The translations under genes and the position numbers were made by a program. A model generated the notes under the pieces. It ran no database searches. It was not told the origin of the DNA and worked only from the letters and a program-made list of their open reading frames with translations. A stretch of 64,000 nucleotides of DNA from Desulfobulbaceae bacterium DB1 (GTDB taxonomy: Bacteria > Desulfobacterota > Desulfobulbia > Desulfobulbales > SURF-16): positions 33,293 through 97,292 of the forward strand of contig MQUF01000025.1 in the NCBI GenBank assembly GCA_001914235.1, in the 5' to 3' direction. How positions within the stretch are numbered: position 1 is the stretch's first letter; each line of letters starts with the position of its first letter. Below, piece by piece: positions 42,373 through 52,466 of this stretch.

Positions 42373-45300
42373 CTAATCGAGGGCCTGCAAGACTTTTTTA
42401 ATTTGCTGAAAAAGGGATTCCATGCCTTGATCCTGCAGGGGAACGATCAATTTTCCCTCGGGAGTGAGCCGTATTTTGTTTTTGCTCGAGCGGATGAGAG
42501 AGAGAATCCGATCAGGTTGCACCGGGGTGTCGGACGAAAAGGAGAAAACAAGATTGGTCCCACCCTGGTCCAGTTTGGCGATTTTTAATCTTCGCATGGC
42601 GAACTTGAGGGTGATGACATGGAGAAGATTGATGGTTTCCGCCGGTATATCGCCGTAGCGATCGCGCAGTTCGTCCTGCAGATCGTCGAGTTCGATTTCA
42701 TCGCGAATGCTGGTTATTTTCCGGTAGGCGATATAGCGTTGATCGCTGTTTTCAATATAATGCTGTGGAATGAAGGCGGAAACGGCAAGATTTATCTCCG
42801 GCTCGAAGGCAAATGCCTCATCATGCGGGTCACCTGCGCCGCCTCTTCTTTTAAGGTCCTCAACCGTTTTCTGCAGCAGGTCGAGATACAGATCATAGCC
42901 CACTGCCGCAATATTGCCGCTTTGGGATTTGCCGAGGATACTTCCCCCCCCGCGTATCTGCAGGTCACTCATGGCCAGTTTGAATCCACCGCCCAGTTCG
43001 TTGTAATCCATCAAGGCGCGTAATCTTTGCTTGGCATCCTTGGAAAGCCCGTCAAGGGAAGGAACGAGCAGGTACGCATAGGCCTGTTCGCTGCTGCGTC
43101 CCACTCTCCCCCGCAATTGGTAGATCTCCGCCAGGCCGAAACGGTCGGCCCTGGTGATAATAATGGTATTGGCATTGGGAATATCAAGACCGGATTCGAT
43201 GATCGTGGTGCAGACCAGAACGTCGATTTCTTTTTTGACAAAACCGATCATGATTTCTTCAAGCTGATTGCCCGCCATCTGACCGTGGGCCACGCCGACC
43301 CGGGCCTGGGGCACCAGTTTCTGCACCGTTGCCGCTGTTTCATGGATGGAATGTACCCGGTTGTGCACCAGAAAAACCTGTCCCTTGCGCTGCAGTTCCT
43401 TGGTCACCGCCTCCTTGATAACCAGATCATCATGTTTGGCGACAAAGGTTTTGACCGCCCGACGGCGGCCCGGGGGCGTGCTGATGACCGAAAGGTCGCG
43501 GATGCCGAGGAGTGACAGCTGGAGTGTTCTGGGAATGGGCGTCGCGGTCAGGGTGAGAACATCGACGTTGCTTTTTATTTTTTTGATCTTTTCCTTGTGG
43601 GTCACGCCGAAGCGGTGTTCTTCATCAATGATGAGCAGGCCGAGCTTTTTAAAAACCACATCCTTGGAAAGGATGCGATGGGTGCCGATAACAATGTCGG
43701 TTTTGCCGAGCGCCAGATTTTCCACAACTTTTTTCTGTTCAGCCGGGGTGCGAAACCTGTTCAGGCATTCGACCTGAACCGCGAAACCGGCAAAACGATC
43801 GCTGAATGACTCGGCATGCTGTTCGGCAAGCACCGTGGTGGGGACCAGGAGCGCCACCTGAAACCCGTCTTCTATCACCTTGAAAGCGGCACGGATGGCA
43901 ATTTCCGTTTTGCCGTAGCCGACATCGCCGCAGACCAGGCGGTCCATGGTCTGTTCCTGGGTCAGATCAGTCAAGACATCGCTGATGGCCTTCAACTGGC
44001 CGCTGGTTTCTTCATAGGGGAAACTCTCTTCCAGTTCATTGTACAGGGTGCCGGGCTGCGTAAAGGCATGGCCGACAGCCAGCTTTCGTCTGGCATAAAT
44101 ATCCAGCAACTCCTGCGCCACTTTCCAGACAGCCTCGGTGACCTTTCGTATGGTTTTTGTCCAGACCTTGCCGCCAAGTTTATTGATTTTCGGCTGCTGG
44201 TCGGAAATTCCCTGATATTTGCTGACGGTATTGAGACGATCAACCGGCACATAGAGCTTGTCATTCCCTTCATAGGTGATCTGAAGGAAATCGTTCGCCA
44301 CCCCATGCAGCGCCATGTTGACGATGCCCTGAAAAAGACCGATGCCGTGATCGGCATGGACGATGAAATCTCCGGCCCGTAATTCGTCAAAGCGGACAGG
44401 CTCACCTTGGGGCGCTTGTTTTTTTCTTTTTCTGCCGCCGAGCCGTTTTTCGCCGAACAGTTCCGTTTCCGATAAAAAATGGATGCCGGCTTCAAACAGA
44501 TCAAATCCCGAACTGAGAGGAGAGGTAAAGAGGGTAACGGCATCGGATAAAAGCTGTTCGCGCCGGATGGGCGTGTCCTTGATGTGCACTGCCAGGTCGT
44601 AATGGGCGAGCATCTCGCCGAGGTGGCGGGCGTTCTTTGCCGACCGGCAGGCCAGGGCGATCTTGCCGTGCTGTTCCTGCCAGCGGCTGATCTGGCCGGC
44701 CAGGGGGGCGATGACGCCTTCCTTTTTGCGGGCAAGTTCGATCTGTTGTTTGAGGAGCAGATGGTTGCCGGTCCGGATAATGATGCTGTCATCCTGTTCC
44801 TGATCCATTGACGGGAATTCATGAATATGAACCTGGCTGAAGCGTGCCAGTGTTGTGTTTAATTCAGCTTCATTGAGGAAAAGCGAATCAGGCGGCATGC
44901 AGGGTTTTTCCGCGTTGAGCGCTTCGGCATGATTTCTCGTTATTCTTTCCCAGGTGAGTCGAACGGATTGCTGCAAGCCGATGGGGTCAAAGAGAAAAAC
45001 CATGGTGTCGGCCGGCAGGATATCGGTGGGAGCGGAGAGTTTTTCGTAAAACAGTGAAAGAAAAAACTCGATGCCTGGAAATGGTGTGCGGGTGACGATT
45101 TTTTCCCTGATTGCTTTGGAGTCGATATACTGCCATTTGCCTTCAGTGGTCATTTGATCAAATTGTGTCAGCAGCTCCCGGTGTGCATCAGAGTCCGCCT
45201 CGGGGAAAAGAATATCGCTGACCGGCAGAAAAAGTGCTTCCTCGACCTCCTTGATGGAACGTTGGCTGATGGGATCAAAATAGCGAATCGACTCAACCGT

Positions 45301-45879
45301 TTCACCGAAAAAATCGAGTCGGACAGGTGCGTCCAAAGAATCACCGCCGACAAAAGGCGGCGGGTAAATATCGATTATCCCCCCCCGCACGGCAAATTCG
45401 CCGCTGTTCTGCACCAGGGAAACCTGTTCGTAGCCGTTTTTCACCAGCGAAGCGATGAGTTGCTGGGGGTCGGTTTCTTCGCTTTGCATGACGAGTTCCG
45501 CGCCATGGTCAAGCAGCGACAGGGGAAGAATTTTCCGCAGCAGGGCCTCGATTGAGCAGACAAGGAGAAAGGGGGCGTCGGCTGACAGTACCCGGTAAAG
45601 GGTCGACAATCGGGATGCGGTTGTCGAGCTGTCAGGGGACAAAGGGGTATAGGGCGGTATTTCATAACCGGGATAACAGAGAACGGGATGGGGAGTGAAA
45701 AAAGAAAGATCCTGCTCCATGCCGGCGAGCTGATCCTCCGACGGCAGAATGCAGAGGACCGGCCGTCCTGTTTTGCCGACCGTTTCGGCGGCAAGCATGG
45801 CGGTTGAAGCGGGCCGCAGTCCGCTCACCTTCAAGGGTTTCTCTGAAGACCTGTTTACTAACTCAAGAAATTGCCGCAT
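42373..45879 (-). CDS. mfd: Transcription-repair coupling factor Mfd
   Basis: A 1168-residue Mfd, normal length. The N-terminal UvrB-like part (PSEDQLAGMEQDLSFF, YPGYEIPPYTPLSPD) is followed by the RNA-polymerase-interacting domain (about 470-540, LRAGDFIVHADHGIGLFQGI), the helicase core with Walker A GDVGYGKTEIA and DEEH box, and the C-terminal TRCF domain. It removes stalled RNA polymerase and recruits UvrA. Its ATG (45879) has no good ribosome site and lies only 5 bp after the T-run of a strong terminator. Confidence 0.96.
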   Translation of the reverse strand: MRQFLELVNRSSEKPLKVSGLRPASTAMLAAETVGKTGRPVLCILPSEDQLAGMEQDLSFFTPHPVLCYPGYEIPPYTPLSPDSSTTASRLSTLYRVLSADAPFLLVCSIEALLRKILPLSLLDHGAELVMQSEETDPQQLIASLVKNGYEQVSLVQNSGEFAVRGGIIDIYPPPFVGGDSLDAPVRLDFFGETVESIRYFDPISQRSIKEVEEALFLPVSDILFPEADSDAHRELLTQFDQMTTEGKWQYIDSKAIREKIVTRTPFPGIEFFLSLFYEKLSAPTDILPADTMVFLFDPIGLQQSVRLTWERITRNHAEALNAEKPCMPPDSLFLNEAELNTTLARFSQVHIHEFPSMDQEQDDSIIIRTGNHLLLKQQIELARKKEGVIAPLAGQISRWQEQHGKIALACRSAKNARHLGEMLAHYDLAVHIKDTPIRREQLLSDAVTLFTSPLSSGFDLFEAGIHFLSETELFGEKRLGGRKRKKQAPQGEPVRFDELRAGDFIVHADHGIGLFQGIVNMALHGVANDFLQITYEGNDKLYVPVDRLNTVSKYQGISDQQPKINKLGGKVWTKTIRKVTEAVWKVAQELLDIYARRKLAVGHAFTQPGTLYNELEESFPYEETSGQLKAISDVLTDLTQEQTMDRLVCGDVGYGKTEIAIRAAFKVIEDGFQVALLVPTTVLAEQHAESFSDRFAGFAVQVECLNRFRTPAEQKKVVENLALGKTDIVIGTHRILSKDVVFKKLGLLIIDEEHRFGVTHKEKIKKIKSNVDVLTLTATPIPRTLQLSLLGIRDLSVISTPPGRRRAVKTFVAKHDDLVIKEAVTKELQRKGQVFLVHNRVHSIHETAATVQKLVPQARVGVAHGQMAGNQLEEIMIGFVKKEIDVLVCTTIIESGLDIPNANTIIITRADRFGLAEIYQLRGRVGRSSEQAYAYLLVPSLDGLSKDAKQRLRALMDYNELGGGFKLAMSDLQIRGGGSILGKSQSGNIAAVGYDLYLDLLQKTVEDLKRRGGAGDPHDEAFAFEPEINLAVSAFIPQHYIENSDQRYIAYRKITSIRDEIELDDLQDELRDRYGDIPAETINLLHVITLKFAMRRLKIAKLDQGGTNLVFSFSSDTPVQPDRILSLIRSSKNKIRLTPEGKLIVPLQDQGMESLFQQIKKVLQALD

Positions 45880-45884
45880 AAGGA

Positions 45885-45917
45885 ATAAAAAACGCCATGG
45901 CAGGCATCGCCATGGCG
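45885..45917 (-). terminator. Intrinsic terminator between bamA and mfd
   Basis: On the minus strand: CGCCATGGC, 7-nt loop, GCCATGGCG, then TTTTTT. The perfect 9-bp stem ends bamA transcription just before the mfd start codon, which implies an mfd promoter overlapping or downstream read-through. Confidence 0.85.
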
Positions 45918-46061
45918 GAGAATTTTGTTTTTCCGAATTTTTTTGTCAATGTTGCTTCATGGAGACAGGAGCAAGGAGGAGGAAGAACAGTTTTTTTTTA
46001 TTCTGTCTCCTGACTCCTGTCTTTTCTTTCCTCATTCTTCATGCCGGCTCGGGGCCGGGGC

Positions 46062-48752
46062 CTAGAACATGCCGCCGATACTGAAGTCCCACATGCTTTG
46101 GTCTTCATCTTCCATGGGATCTATGTTGTAGCCCCATTCGAGACGCAACGGGCCCATGGGTGAAAGCCAGCGAAAACCGAAACCCACACTTGAGCGGAGA
46201 TCGGAGAAAAGGTTTTCCGAGTCGCGCACCGAATTGCCGAGATCATAAAATACAAGGGCATTCAGGCCGATGTCCTTGACCAGCGGGAAAATATATTCGA
46301 GATTCATATAGGCCATTTTTTCACCGCCGATTTTGTCATCGGTCAGCGGATCACGAGGGCTGATATCGCCGTATTCAAAGCCGCGAAGGCTGTTCAGGCC
46401 GCCCAGGTAGAATTTTTCATAAACCGGAAGTTTGTCTTCTTCGTCTTCCGTCACGTAACCGCCGGATACGTTCGCATGAAAAGTGGTTGACCAGAAAAAG
46501 GGAAAATACCAGCTGGAAGTGCCTTCATACTTGGTGAAAGAGCTGTCGCCGCCCAAGGGACCGCCGGCTTTTTGAGCCGACACGGAGTTGTACGATCCCT
46601 TGGTCGGGCTGTAACGGTGGTTGCGGGTGTCGCGGGACAGACCCACGGTGACCGAGTGGGTTATATTGATATCCATTGACTCCTTGATATACCATGAGGC
46701 GAAATCGCTGACGTCGCTCAACTCGGAGTCGTCATAGCCCCATTTCCCCCAGACTCGCCATTTCTCCCAGAGGGGATACCCGAGACGGATGGCTGCGCCG
46801 ATCGAGTCCTTGTCGTAGTCATCATAATCCCGGCTCCACTGGTAGAGATCAAAACCGAAGGAGAGGTTGGAGTCATTCAGGCGCGGTTCGGTAAAGCTCA
46901 GATTATACCTGGTACTTTCGCCGCCGATATTCCCCTGCAAGGACAAGCTTTGTCCACGGCCGAGAAAGTTGTGCTGGGTGACATCCGCCATGAACAACAG
47001 GCCATCCGCCGAACTGAAGCCCGCGCCGATGCTGAAGGTTCCGGTGGGTTTTTCCTTCAGTTCGACAATAATATCCATCAGGGTGTCTTCGTCGGTGGGT
47101 TCGGGGGTAATATTCACATCTTCAAAGAAATCGAGGTACTGCAGTTTCTCGGTGCTTTTCTTGATGGCGGTGGCATCGTAAACGGATTGCTCGTCAATGT
47201 CGAGAGTTCGCCGGATGACCTTGTCGCGGGTTCTGGTGTTGCCTTTGATGATAATGCGGTTGACGTGGACCAGGTCGCCCTTGTTGATATCCAGGGTGAT
47301 ATCAACCCGTTTTTCCTCACTGTTTTTGTCGACCCGGGGATCTACTTCGGCAAAGGCATATCCCTTGGAGGCGTAATAATCCGTCAGCGCCAGCACGTCG
47401 TCCCGGAGAATCTGACGACTGAAGTACTTTTCTTCACCGATTTTCGTCATTTTCTCAAGAGTCGCTTTTTCCTCGATCATATCCCCGCTAATATCAATTA
47501 TTCCGACCTTGTAGCGGTCTCCCTCCGTGATGTTGAAGGTGACATACAACCATTCATCCTTCTTTTCAACCTGAGGGTCACCGACCATGGCATCAATGAA
47601 GCCGTGGTTCTGGTAGAAGGCTCCGATACGTGAGGCATCCTGTTGCAGCACATCCCGCTTCAGCAGACCGGATTCGGTGATCCAGGAAAAAATGGTCTTG
47701 GTCGAAGTTGAGAGAATTTCCTCAATTTCTTTGTTGGAAAAGGATTTGTTGCCGTTGATGATGATATCCTTAACGTAGATTTTATTTCCTTCCTTGATTT
47801 CAAAAAGAACGTTCACCTTCTCCCCATCGGGGTAGGTCAGTTTGGTCGTCACTTCCGTATCATAATAGCCCTTTTCCTTATAAAGCTTGCGGATGTTTTC
47901 AGCGGATATTTTCAGTTCCCTGGGATTGACGATGGTGTTCTGGGCAACGGTAATGACCTCCTTGATCTTGTCGGCATCAATGTTATCCTCGCCGGAGATG
48001 GTAACACTGCTGACGACCTCTTTTTCCTTGACGAGAAAGATGACGTTTTTCCCTTCCTCCGAGTCTTCGACACTTATCCGCACATCATTGAAATATCCCA
48101 TTTTGTAGATATTTTTCATGTCTTCGCTGAGTTGGGACGGATTATATCTGTCTCCGGTTCTGTTCCGGATGTTGCGCATAATGGCGCCGGAGTCGATACG
48201 GGTGTTGCCCTTGATGATGATTTTGGCAATCTGATATTGTCTGCCGGTATAGGACACTATTTTATCGACAAGACGTTCCAGGACAAAGCCGAGTTCGTTG
48301 ACTTCAGCCGCTTCCTGGTAAAAACTGCGACGGGAGGTAGTGTCAAGCATGTCGAAGGCGGTGAGATCAACGCTGAATTTTGAGCCGATCCTGGTGACGC
48401 TGCCGCAGACGACATACTCGTACTTGTCCTTGGGAAGGATGGAAAGTAAATTCTCGCTTGCCGGGGGACAGCCGGCGGTGTCGTCGATTTTCCCCGCAAG
48501 CTCTTCGCGTTGAAGAAATTTCTGTCCGCGACTGCTTGTTGCCGCGGCAAGAATCGCGTCCGTTTCCGCCGCCAGAGAAGATGCGTCGCCGGGAGCATTG
48601 ATTTTGACGGGGAGAAATATGGTGTTGGCCGGGATATTTTCTTCCAGTGGTGATTCCGGGGCAGCGGCAAAAGCCGTGGGCACAAGGCAGTAAACGACGA
48701 GGAGAATGAGTAATTGCTGCCAAAAGTTCTGGAAAATACGGGGAGCGTTCAT
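46062..48752 (-). CDS. bamA: Outer membrane protein assembly factor BamA
   Basis: An 896-residue Omp85 protein: signal peptide (about 1-30, ending AFAAA), an extra N-terminal domain (about 35-170), five POTRA domains (about 175-570; IAKIIIKGNTRIDSGAIMRN begins POTRA 1) and a 16-strand barrel ending in the C-terminal phenylalanine of SIGGMF. It inserts beta-barrel proteins in the outer membrane. The extra N-terminal segment (PVKINAPGDASSLAAETDAI, with VVCGSVTRIG) is seen in some delta-proteobacterial BamA proteins and makes this one longer than the about 810 residues of E. coli. Upstream lies lolD, 190 bp away. Confidence 0.94.
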   Translation of the reverse strand: MNAPRIFQNFWQQLLILLVVYCLVPTAFAAAPESPLEENIPANTIFLPVKINAPGDASSLAAETDAILAAATSSRGQKFLQREELAGKIDDTAGCPPASENLLSILPKDKYEYVVCGSVTRIGSKFSVDLTAFDMLDTTSRRSFYQEAAEVNELGFVLERLVDKIVSYTGRQYQIAKIIIKGNTRIDSGAIMRNIRNRTGDRYNPSQLSEDMKNIYKMGYFNDVRISVEDSEEGKNVIFLVKEKEVVSSVTISGEDNIDADKIKEVITVAQNTIVNPRELKISAENIRKLYKEKGYYDTEVTTKLTYPDGEKVNVLFEIKEGNKIYVKDIIINGNKSFSNKEIEEILSTSTKTIFSWITESGLLKRDVLQQDASRIGAFYQNHGFIDAMVGDPQVEKKDEWLYVTFNITEGDRYKVGIIDISGDMIEEKATLEKMTKIGEEKYFSRQILRDDVLALTDYYASKGYAFAEVDPRVDKNSEEKRVDITLDINKGDLVHVNRIIIKGNTRTRDKVIRRTLDIDEQSVYDATAIKKSTEKLQYLDFFEDVNITPEPTDEDTLMDIIVELKEKPTGTFSIGAGFSSADGLLFMADVTQHNFLGRGQSLSLQGNIGGESTRYNLSFTEPRLNDSNLSFGFDLYQWSRDYDDYDKDSIGAAIRLGYPLWEKWRVWGKWGYDDSELSDVSDFASWYIKESMDINITHSVTVGLSRDTRNHRYSPTKGSYNSVSAQKAGGPLGGDSSFTKYEGTSSWYFPFFWSTTFHANVSGGYVTEDEEDKLPVYEKFYLGGLNSLRGFEYGDISPRDPLTDDKIGGEKMAYMNLEYIFPLVKDIGLNALVFYDLGNSVRDSENLFSDLRSSVGFGFRWLSPMGPLRLEWGYNIDPMEDEDQSMWDFSIGGMF

Positions 48753-48942
48753 ATCAACTCTTTAATGTAATTGAAATGTGAGGCGTTGTAACATTCCTGA
48801 CGCCGAATTTTCGTGACGAAAATTCAATAAATTATCAAGCACGTATGACGATCGAGCGTTTTTGCGAGACCGGCAAAGATGTAAATGATTTGTATGACTT
48901 CATAAATCTAGTAGAAAATGGACATTCTTGCCATCAAAAAAA

Positions 48943-49677
48943 TTAAACGGGAACAACCGGCGCATCAACAAGAGAGGAAAGAGGGGTGGGGATCAGCTTT
49001 CCTCGGTACAAGGTCAAACAACGATCCATTTTTCGGGCAAGGCCATAGTTGTGGGTCACCATGACGATGGTCAAACCGAAGTTTCTGTTCATCTGCCGGA
49101 TCAGGTCAAAGACCATCTCGCCTGTCTGGGGGTCGAGATTGCCGGTTGGTTCGTCAGCCAGCAGCAGGGCGGGTTTCATGATGATGGAACGGGCAAGGGC
49201 GACCCGTTGCTGTTCGCCTCCCGACAGTTCGCCGACCCGATGTTCCAGGCGATGAGAAAGGCCGACTTTGTCAAGCAGCTGCATGGCATCCTTGACAAGT
49301 TCATTTTTCTCTTTTCCGGCGATGAGCCCCGGCATGATTGTGTTTTCAAGGGCGGAAAATTCAGGAAGCAGATGATGAAACTGGAAAACAAATCCGATGG
49401 CTTTATTGCGGAAATCAGCAAGTCCCGCGTCATCGCGCTTGAAGATATTTTCGTCGCGATAAAAAATGCTGCCTTTGTCAGGACGATCCAAGGCGCCGAG
49501 AAGATGGAGAAGGGTTGATTTGCCGGTGCCGGACGCGCCGGTAATGGCAACCATTTCACCGGCAGCCAGATCAAGGTCGAGATTCTGCAGGACATTGACC
49601 TTTGCTCTGCCGTGGCCGTATGTTTTCATCAGGCCGCTAACTGAAAAAATGGAGTTTGTCTTCTCTTCTTTCTGCAT
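48943..49677 (-). CDS. lolD: Lipoprotein release ABC transporter ATPase LolD
   Basis: A 244-residue ABC ATPase of the LolD/MacB type. Walker [10 protein letters not shown], signature [14 protein letters not shown], Walker [13 protein letters not shown], and the H-loop MVTHNYG are all present. It powers release of lipoproteins from the inner membrane with the LolC/E permease encoded 6 bp upstream. Cotranscribed with lysS and lolC/E by spacing. Confidence 0.92.
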   Translation of the reverse strand: MQKEEKTNSIFSVSGLMKTYGHGRAKVNVLQNLDLDLAAGEMVAITGASGTGKSTLLHLLGALDRPDKGSIFYRDENIFKRDDAGLADFRNKAIGFVFQFHHLLPEFSALENTIMPGLIAGKEKNELVKDAMQLLDKVGLSHRLEHRVGELSGGEQQRVALARSIIMKPALLLADEPTGNLDPQTGEMVFDLIRQMNRNFGLTIVMVTHNYGLARKMDRCLTLYRGKLIPTPLSSLVDAPVVPV

Positions 49678-49683
49678 AAGAGC

Positions 49684-50922
49684 CTAGTAGCGCAGGGCTT
49701 CCGCCGGCTGAATCCGCGATGCCTGCCATGATGGATAAAGTGTTGCCAAAAAGGTGATGAGAACAGCGGCAACGGCGATGAACGTGACATCGAGAGGCAG
49801 TACCTTGACCGGCAGGGTTGACATGGGGTAGACATCGCTCGGCAACTTGATGAACTGATATTTGCTCAGGATCTTGCATAATCCGAGTCCCCCGGCCACC
49901 CCAAGCACGGTGCCGGTGCAGCCGATGATCAATCCCTCATAGATGAAAATCCGCATGATATTGCGTGACGTTGCCCCCATGGATTTCAGAATGGCGATAT
50001 CCTTTGTTTTTTCCATCACAACCATGATGAGGGTGCTGATGATGTTGAAGGCGGCCACCAGGACGATGAGGGTAAGAATGATGAACATGGCTGTTTTTTC
50101 AAGTTTCAGGGCGGAGAAAAGATTCTGGTTCATGCTCATCCAGTCCTTTGCCATATAGCCGGGACCGAGTTTTTTCTCGATCTCGGCCGCCAGCAGATGA
50201 GCCTGGTAGATGTCGTCCACCTTGACCTCAATGCCGTGCACCGCATCACCAAGCCCCATGAGCTGCTGCGCGGTGGGGATGGAAACATAGGCCAGAGAGG
50301 AATCATATTCATACATGCCGGTATCAAAGATGCCGACAATCTCGCATGTTTTTATTTTCGGAATAACGCCCATCGGGGTCAAGGGACCGGAGGGGGTGAG
50401 GAGTCGTACCCGTTCACCCGTACCCACCCTGAGTTGACGGGCAAGATGTTTGCCGAGGATAATGCCGGGCGGACTGTTTTTCGGCATATCCGGGGCGCTT
50501 GAAGTCAGTTGCGCAAGATCACCGCTGATTAATTGCGATGCAAGGGAAAGCACGGTTGATGCGCCTTGCGGATCAATGCCCCTGACGACGATGCCGGTGG
50601 AACTGCTGCCCGAGGTGATCATGGTCTGGGCATAAACATAGGCGGTGACGGACTCGACGCCTTGGGTTGCACGGATCATCTCTTCCAGCGCAGGATATTC
50701 TTTCAGTGTCCCGTCCAGACTCTGGACAACAATATGGGAATTCACTCCGAGAATTTTATTGCGCAGTTCCGTGGTAAAACCGGCCATAACCGCCAAAACG
50801 ACAATCAGAGCCATCACCCCCACTGCAACTCCGGCAACGGAAATAAAGGTAATCAGGGAAATGAAGCCCTGTTTTCGTTTGGCTTTCAGATAACGAAAAC
50901 AGATAAAGGATTCAAAATTCAC
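49684..50922 (-). CDS. lolC: Lipoprotein-releasing permease LolC/LolE
   Basis: A 412-residue MacB/FtsX-fold permease with one N-terminal membrane helix (about 22-48), a large periplasmic domain and three C-terminal helices (about 268-400). FICFRYLKAKRKQGFISLIT at the N-terminus and SMGATSRNIMRIFIYEGLIIG are LolC/E signatures. As there is a single permease gene, a homodimer (LolF-like use) is possible. It lies 4 bp after lysS and 6 bp before lolD. Confidence 0.9.
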   Translation of the reverse strand: MNFESFICFRYLKAKRKQGFISLITFISVAGVAVGVMALIVVLAVMAGFTTELRNKILGVNSHIVVQSLDGTLKEYPALEEMIRATQGVESVTAYVYAQTMITSGSSSTGIVVRGIDPQGASTVLSLASQLISGDLAQLTSSAPDMPKNSPPGIILGKHLARQLRVGTGERVRLLTPSGPLTPMGVIPKIKTCEIVGIFDTGMYEYDSSLAYVSIPTAQQLMGLGDAVHGIEVKVDDIYQAHLLAAEIEKKLGPGYMAKDWMSMNQNLFSALKLEKTAMFIILTLIVLVAAFNIISTLIMVVMEKTKDIAILKSMGATSRNIMRIFIYEGLIIGCTGTVLGVAGGLGLCKILSKYQFIKLPSDVYPMSTLPVKVLPLDVTFIAVAAVLITFLATLYPSWQASRIQPAEALRY

Positions 50923-50926
50923 ACAT

Positions 50927-52405
50927 TCATCCTTTTTCGGGACGCAGATGGGGAAAGAGAATAACGTCTCGAATGGAGGGGGAGTCGGTCAACAGCATGA
51001 CCAGCCGGTCAATGCCGATTCCTTCTCCGGCAGCCGGAGGCATGCCGTATTCAAGCGCCCGGACGAAATCACGATCAAGTTCGGGGAATATTTCCTCGTC
51101 ATTGCCCCGTTCGGCAATCTGTTTTTCGAGACGCTGTTTCTGGTCGACGGGATCGTTCAATTCACTGAAGGCATTGGCCATTTCCCGGCCGGTAATGAAA
51201 AGCTCAAAACGATCGGTGACATCCGGGTTTGCCTTGTTGCGGCGGGCCAGGGGCGAGATTTCCGTCGGATACTCGGTAATGAATGTCGGGTTGATCAGTT
51301 TTTCCTCGACCAGAAGTTCGAAAAGCTCGGTTTTTGCCTTGCCCGGCCCGGCGCTCGGCTCAAGTTCGATTCCCTTTTCCCTGGCCAGGCGGATGATTTT
51401 CTCCGGGTCGCGCAGGGTAGCCTCGTCGATTGCGCCGATTTTCATCAGGGCATCGTCCATGGTTAATCTGTTCCATGGCGGCGAAAGATCAATCTGTGTG
51501 CCCTGGTATGTGATCTGCATGGATCCCGTCACTTCGGCGGCAATCCAGGAAACCATTTCTTCGGTCAGGTCCATCAGTTCATGATAGGTGGCATAGGACT
51601 GATAAAATTCCAGCATGGTGAATTCGGGATTGTGCCTGGTGGAGAGTCCTTCGTTTCTGAAGTTGCGATTGATTTCAAAAACCTTTTCAAAACCACCGAC
51701 CAGCAGTCGTTTCAGATAAAGTTCCGGGGCAATACGCAGATAAAGATCCATATCCAGGGCATTGTGATGGGTCCTGAAGGGTTTGGCCGTAGCGCCTCCG
51801 GCGATGGGTTGCATCATTGGTGTTTCCACTTCCATGAAGCCCCTGTTGACCAGAAAATCCCGGACCAGACGGATAATTTCCACTCTTTTACGAAAAGTGT
51901 CGCGAACTTCGGGATTGACGATAAGATCAACATAACGTTGTCTGTATCTGGTTTCCACATCGGTCAGACCGTGGAATTTCTCCGGAAGGGGGCGCAGGGA
52001 TTTGGTGATGGCCTGCAAGGAAATGGCCTGCAGTGTCGCTTCCCCGGTTTTGGTGCGGAAAAGCGAGCCCTTGAAACCGGCTATGTCGCCGATGTCGAGT
52101 TTTTTGAAAACGGTAAAGGCTTCCGGCCCCACCACATCCTGCTTCACATAGACCTGCATGCGGCCTGTTTCATCCTGAATCTGCAGGAAGGCCGCCTTGC
52201 CGAATTTGCGCATGGCGATAATGCGGCCGGCCAGGGACATGGTACCCGTTGTCAGCGGCGCCTCCGGATCATCGTTGTCGGGCAGGACGGCACGCACCTG
52301 GTGGGTAGGTTTAAAATCATTGGCATACAGGTCGATACCCATGTCAGCCAGTTCTTGTGCCTTTTCCCGCCGTTGACGGAGTATCTGATTTAAGTCTTCG
52401 TTCAT
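50927..52405 (-). CDS. lysS: Lysyl-tRNA synthetase, class II
   Basis: A 492-residue class II LysRS. OB-fold anticodon-binding domain (about 60-165), then motif 2 FRNEGLSTRHNPEFTMLEFY and motif 3 GEGIGIDRLVMLLTDSPSIR. It charges tRNA-Lys. The ATG at 52405 is preferred; a GTG five codons earlier is part of its ribosome site (GAGGTAAAC). The gene heads the lysS-lolC-lolD series. Confidence 0.95.
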   Translation of the reverse strand: MNEDLNQILRQRREKAQELADMGIDLYANDFKPTHQVRAVLPDNDDPEAPLTTGTMSLAGRIIAMRKFGKAAFLQIQDETGRMQVYVKQDVVGPEAFTVFKKLDIGDIAGFKGSLFRTKTGEATLQAISLQAITKSLRPLPEKFHGLTDVETRYRQRYVDLIVNPEVRDTFRKRVEIIRLVRDFLVNRGFMEVETPMMQPIAGGATAKPFRTHHNALDMDLYLRIAPELYLKRLLVGGFEKVFEINRNFRNEGLSTRHNPEFTMLEFYQSYATYHELMDLTEEMVSWIAAEVTGSMQITYQGTQIDLSPPWNRLTMDDALMKIGAIDEATLRDPEKIIRLAREKGIELEPSAGPGKAKTELFELLVEEKLINPTFITEYPTEISPLARRNKANPDVTDRFELFITGREMANAFSELNDPVDQKQRLEKQIAERGNDEEIFPELDRDFVRALEYGMPPAAGEGIGIDRLVMLLTDSPSIRDVILFPHLRPEKG

Positions 52406-52466
52406 ATGTTTACCTCGCACCCTGTAAAAATATCCGGTGCGTTGTCATGGATAATTTGGAATATGT

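Noticed and set aside
43992..44822. 276-codon frame within mfd
   Set aside because: Out-of-frame shadow of Mfd, rich in Ser/Arg/Pro as expected for a frame-shifted reading.
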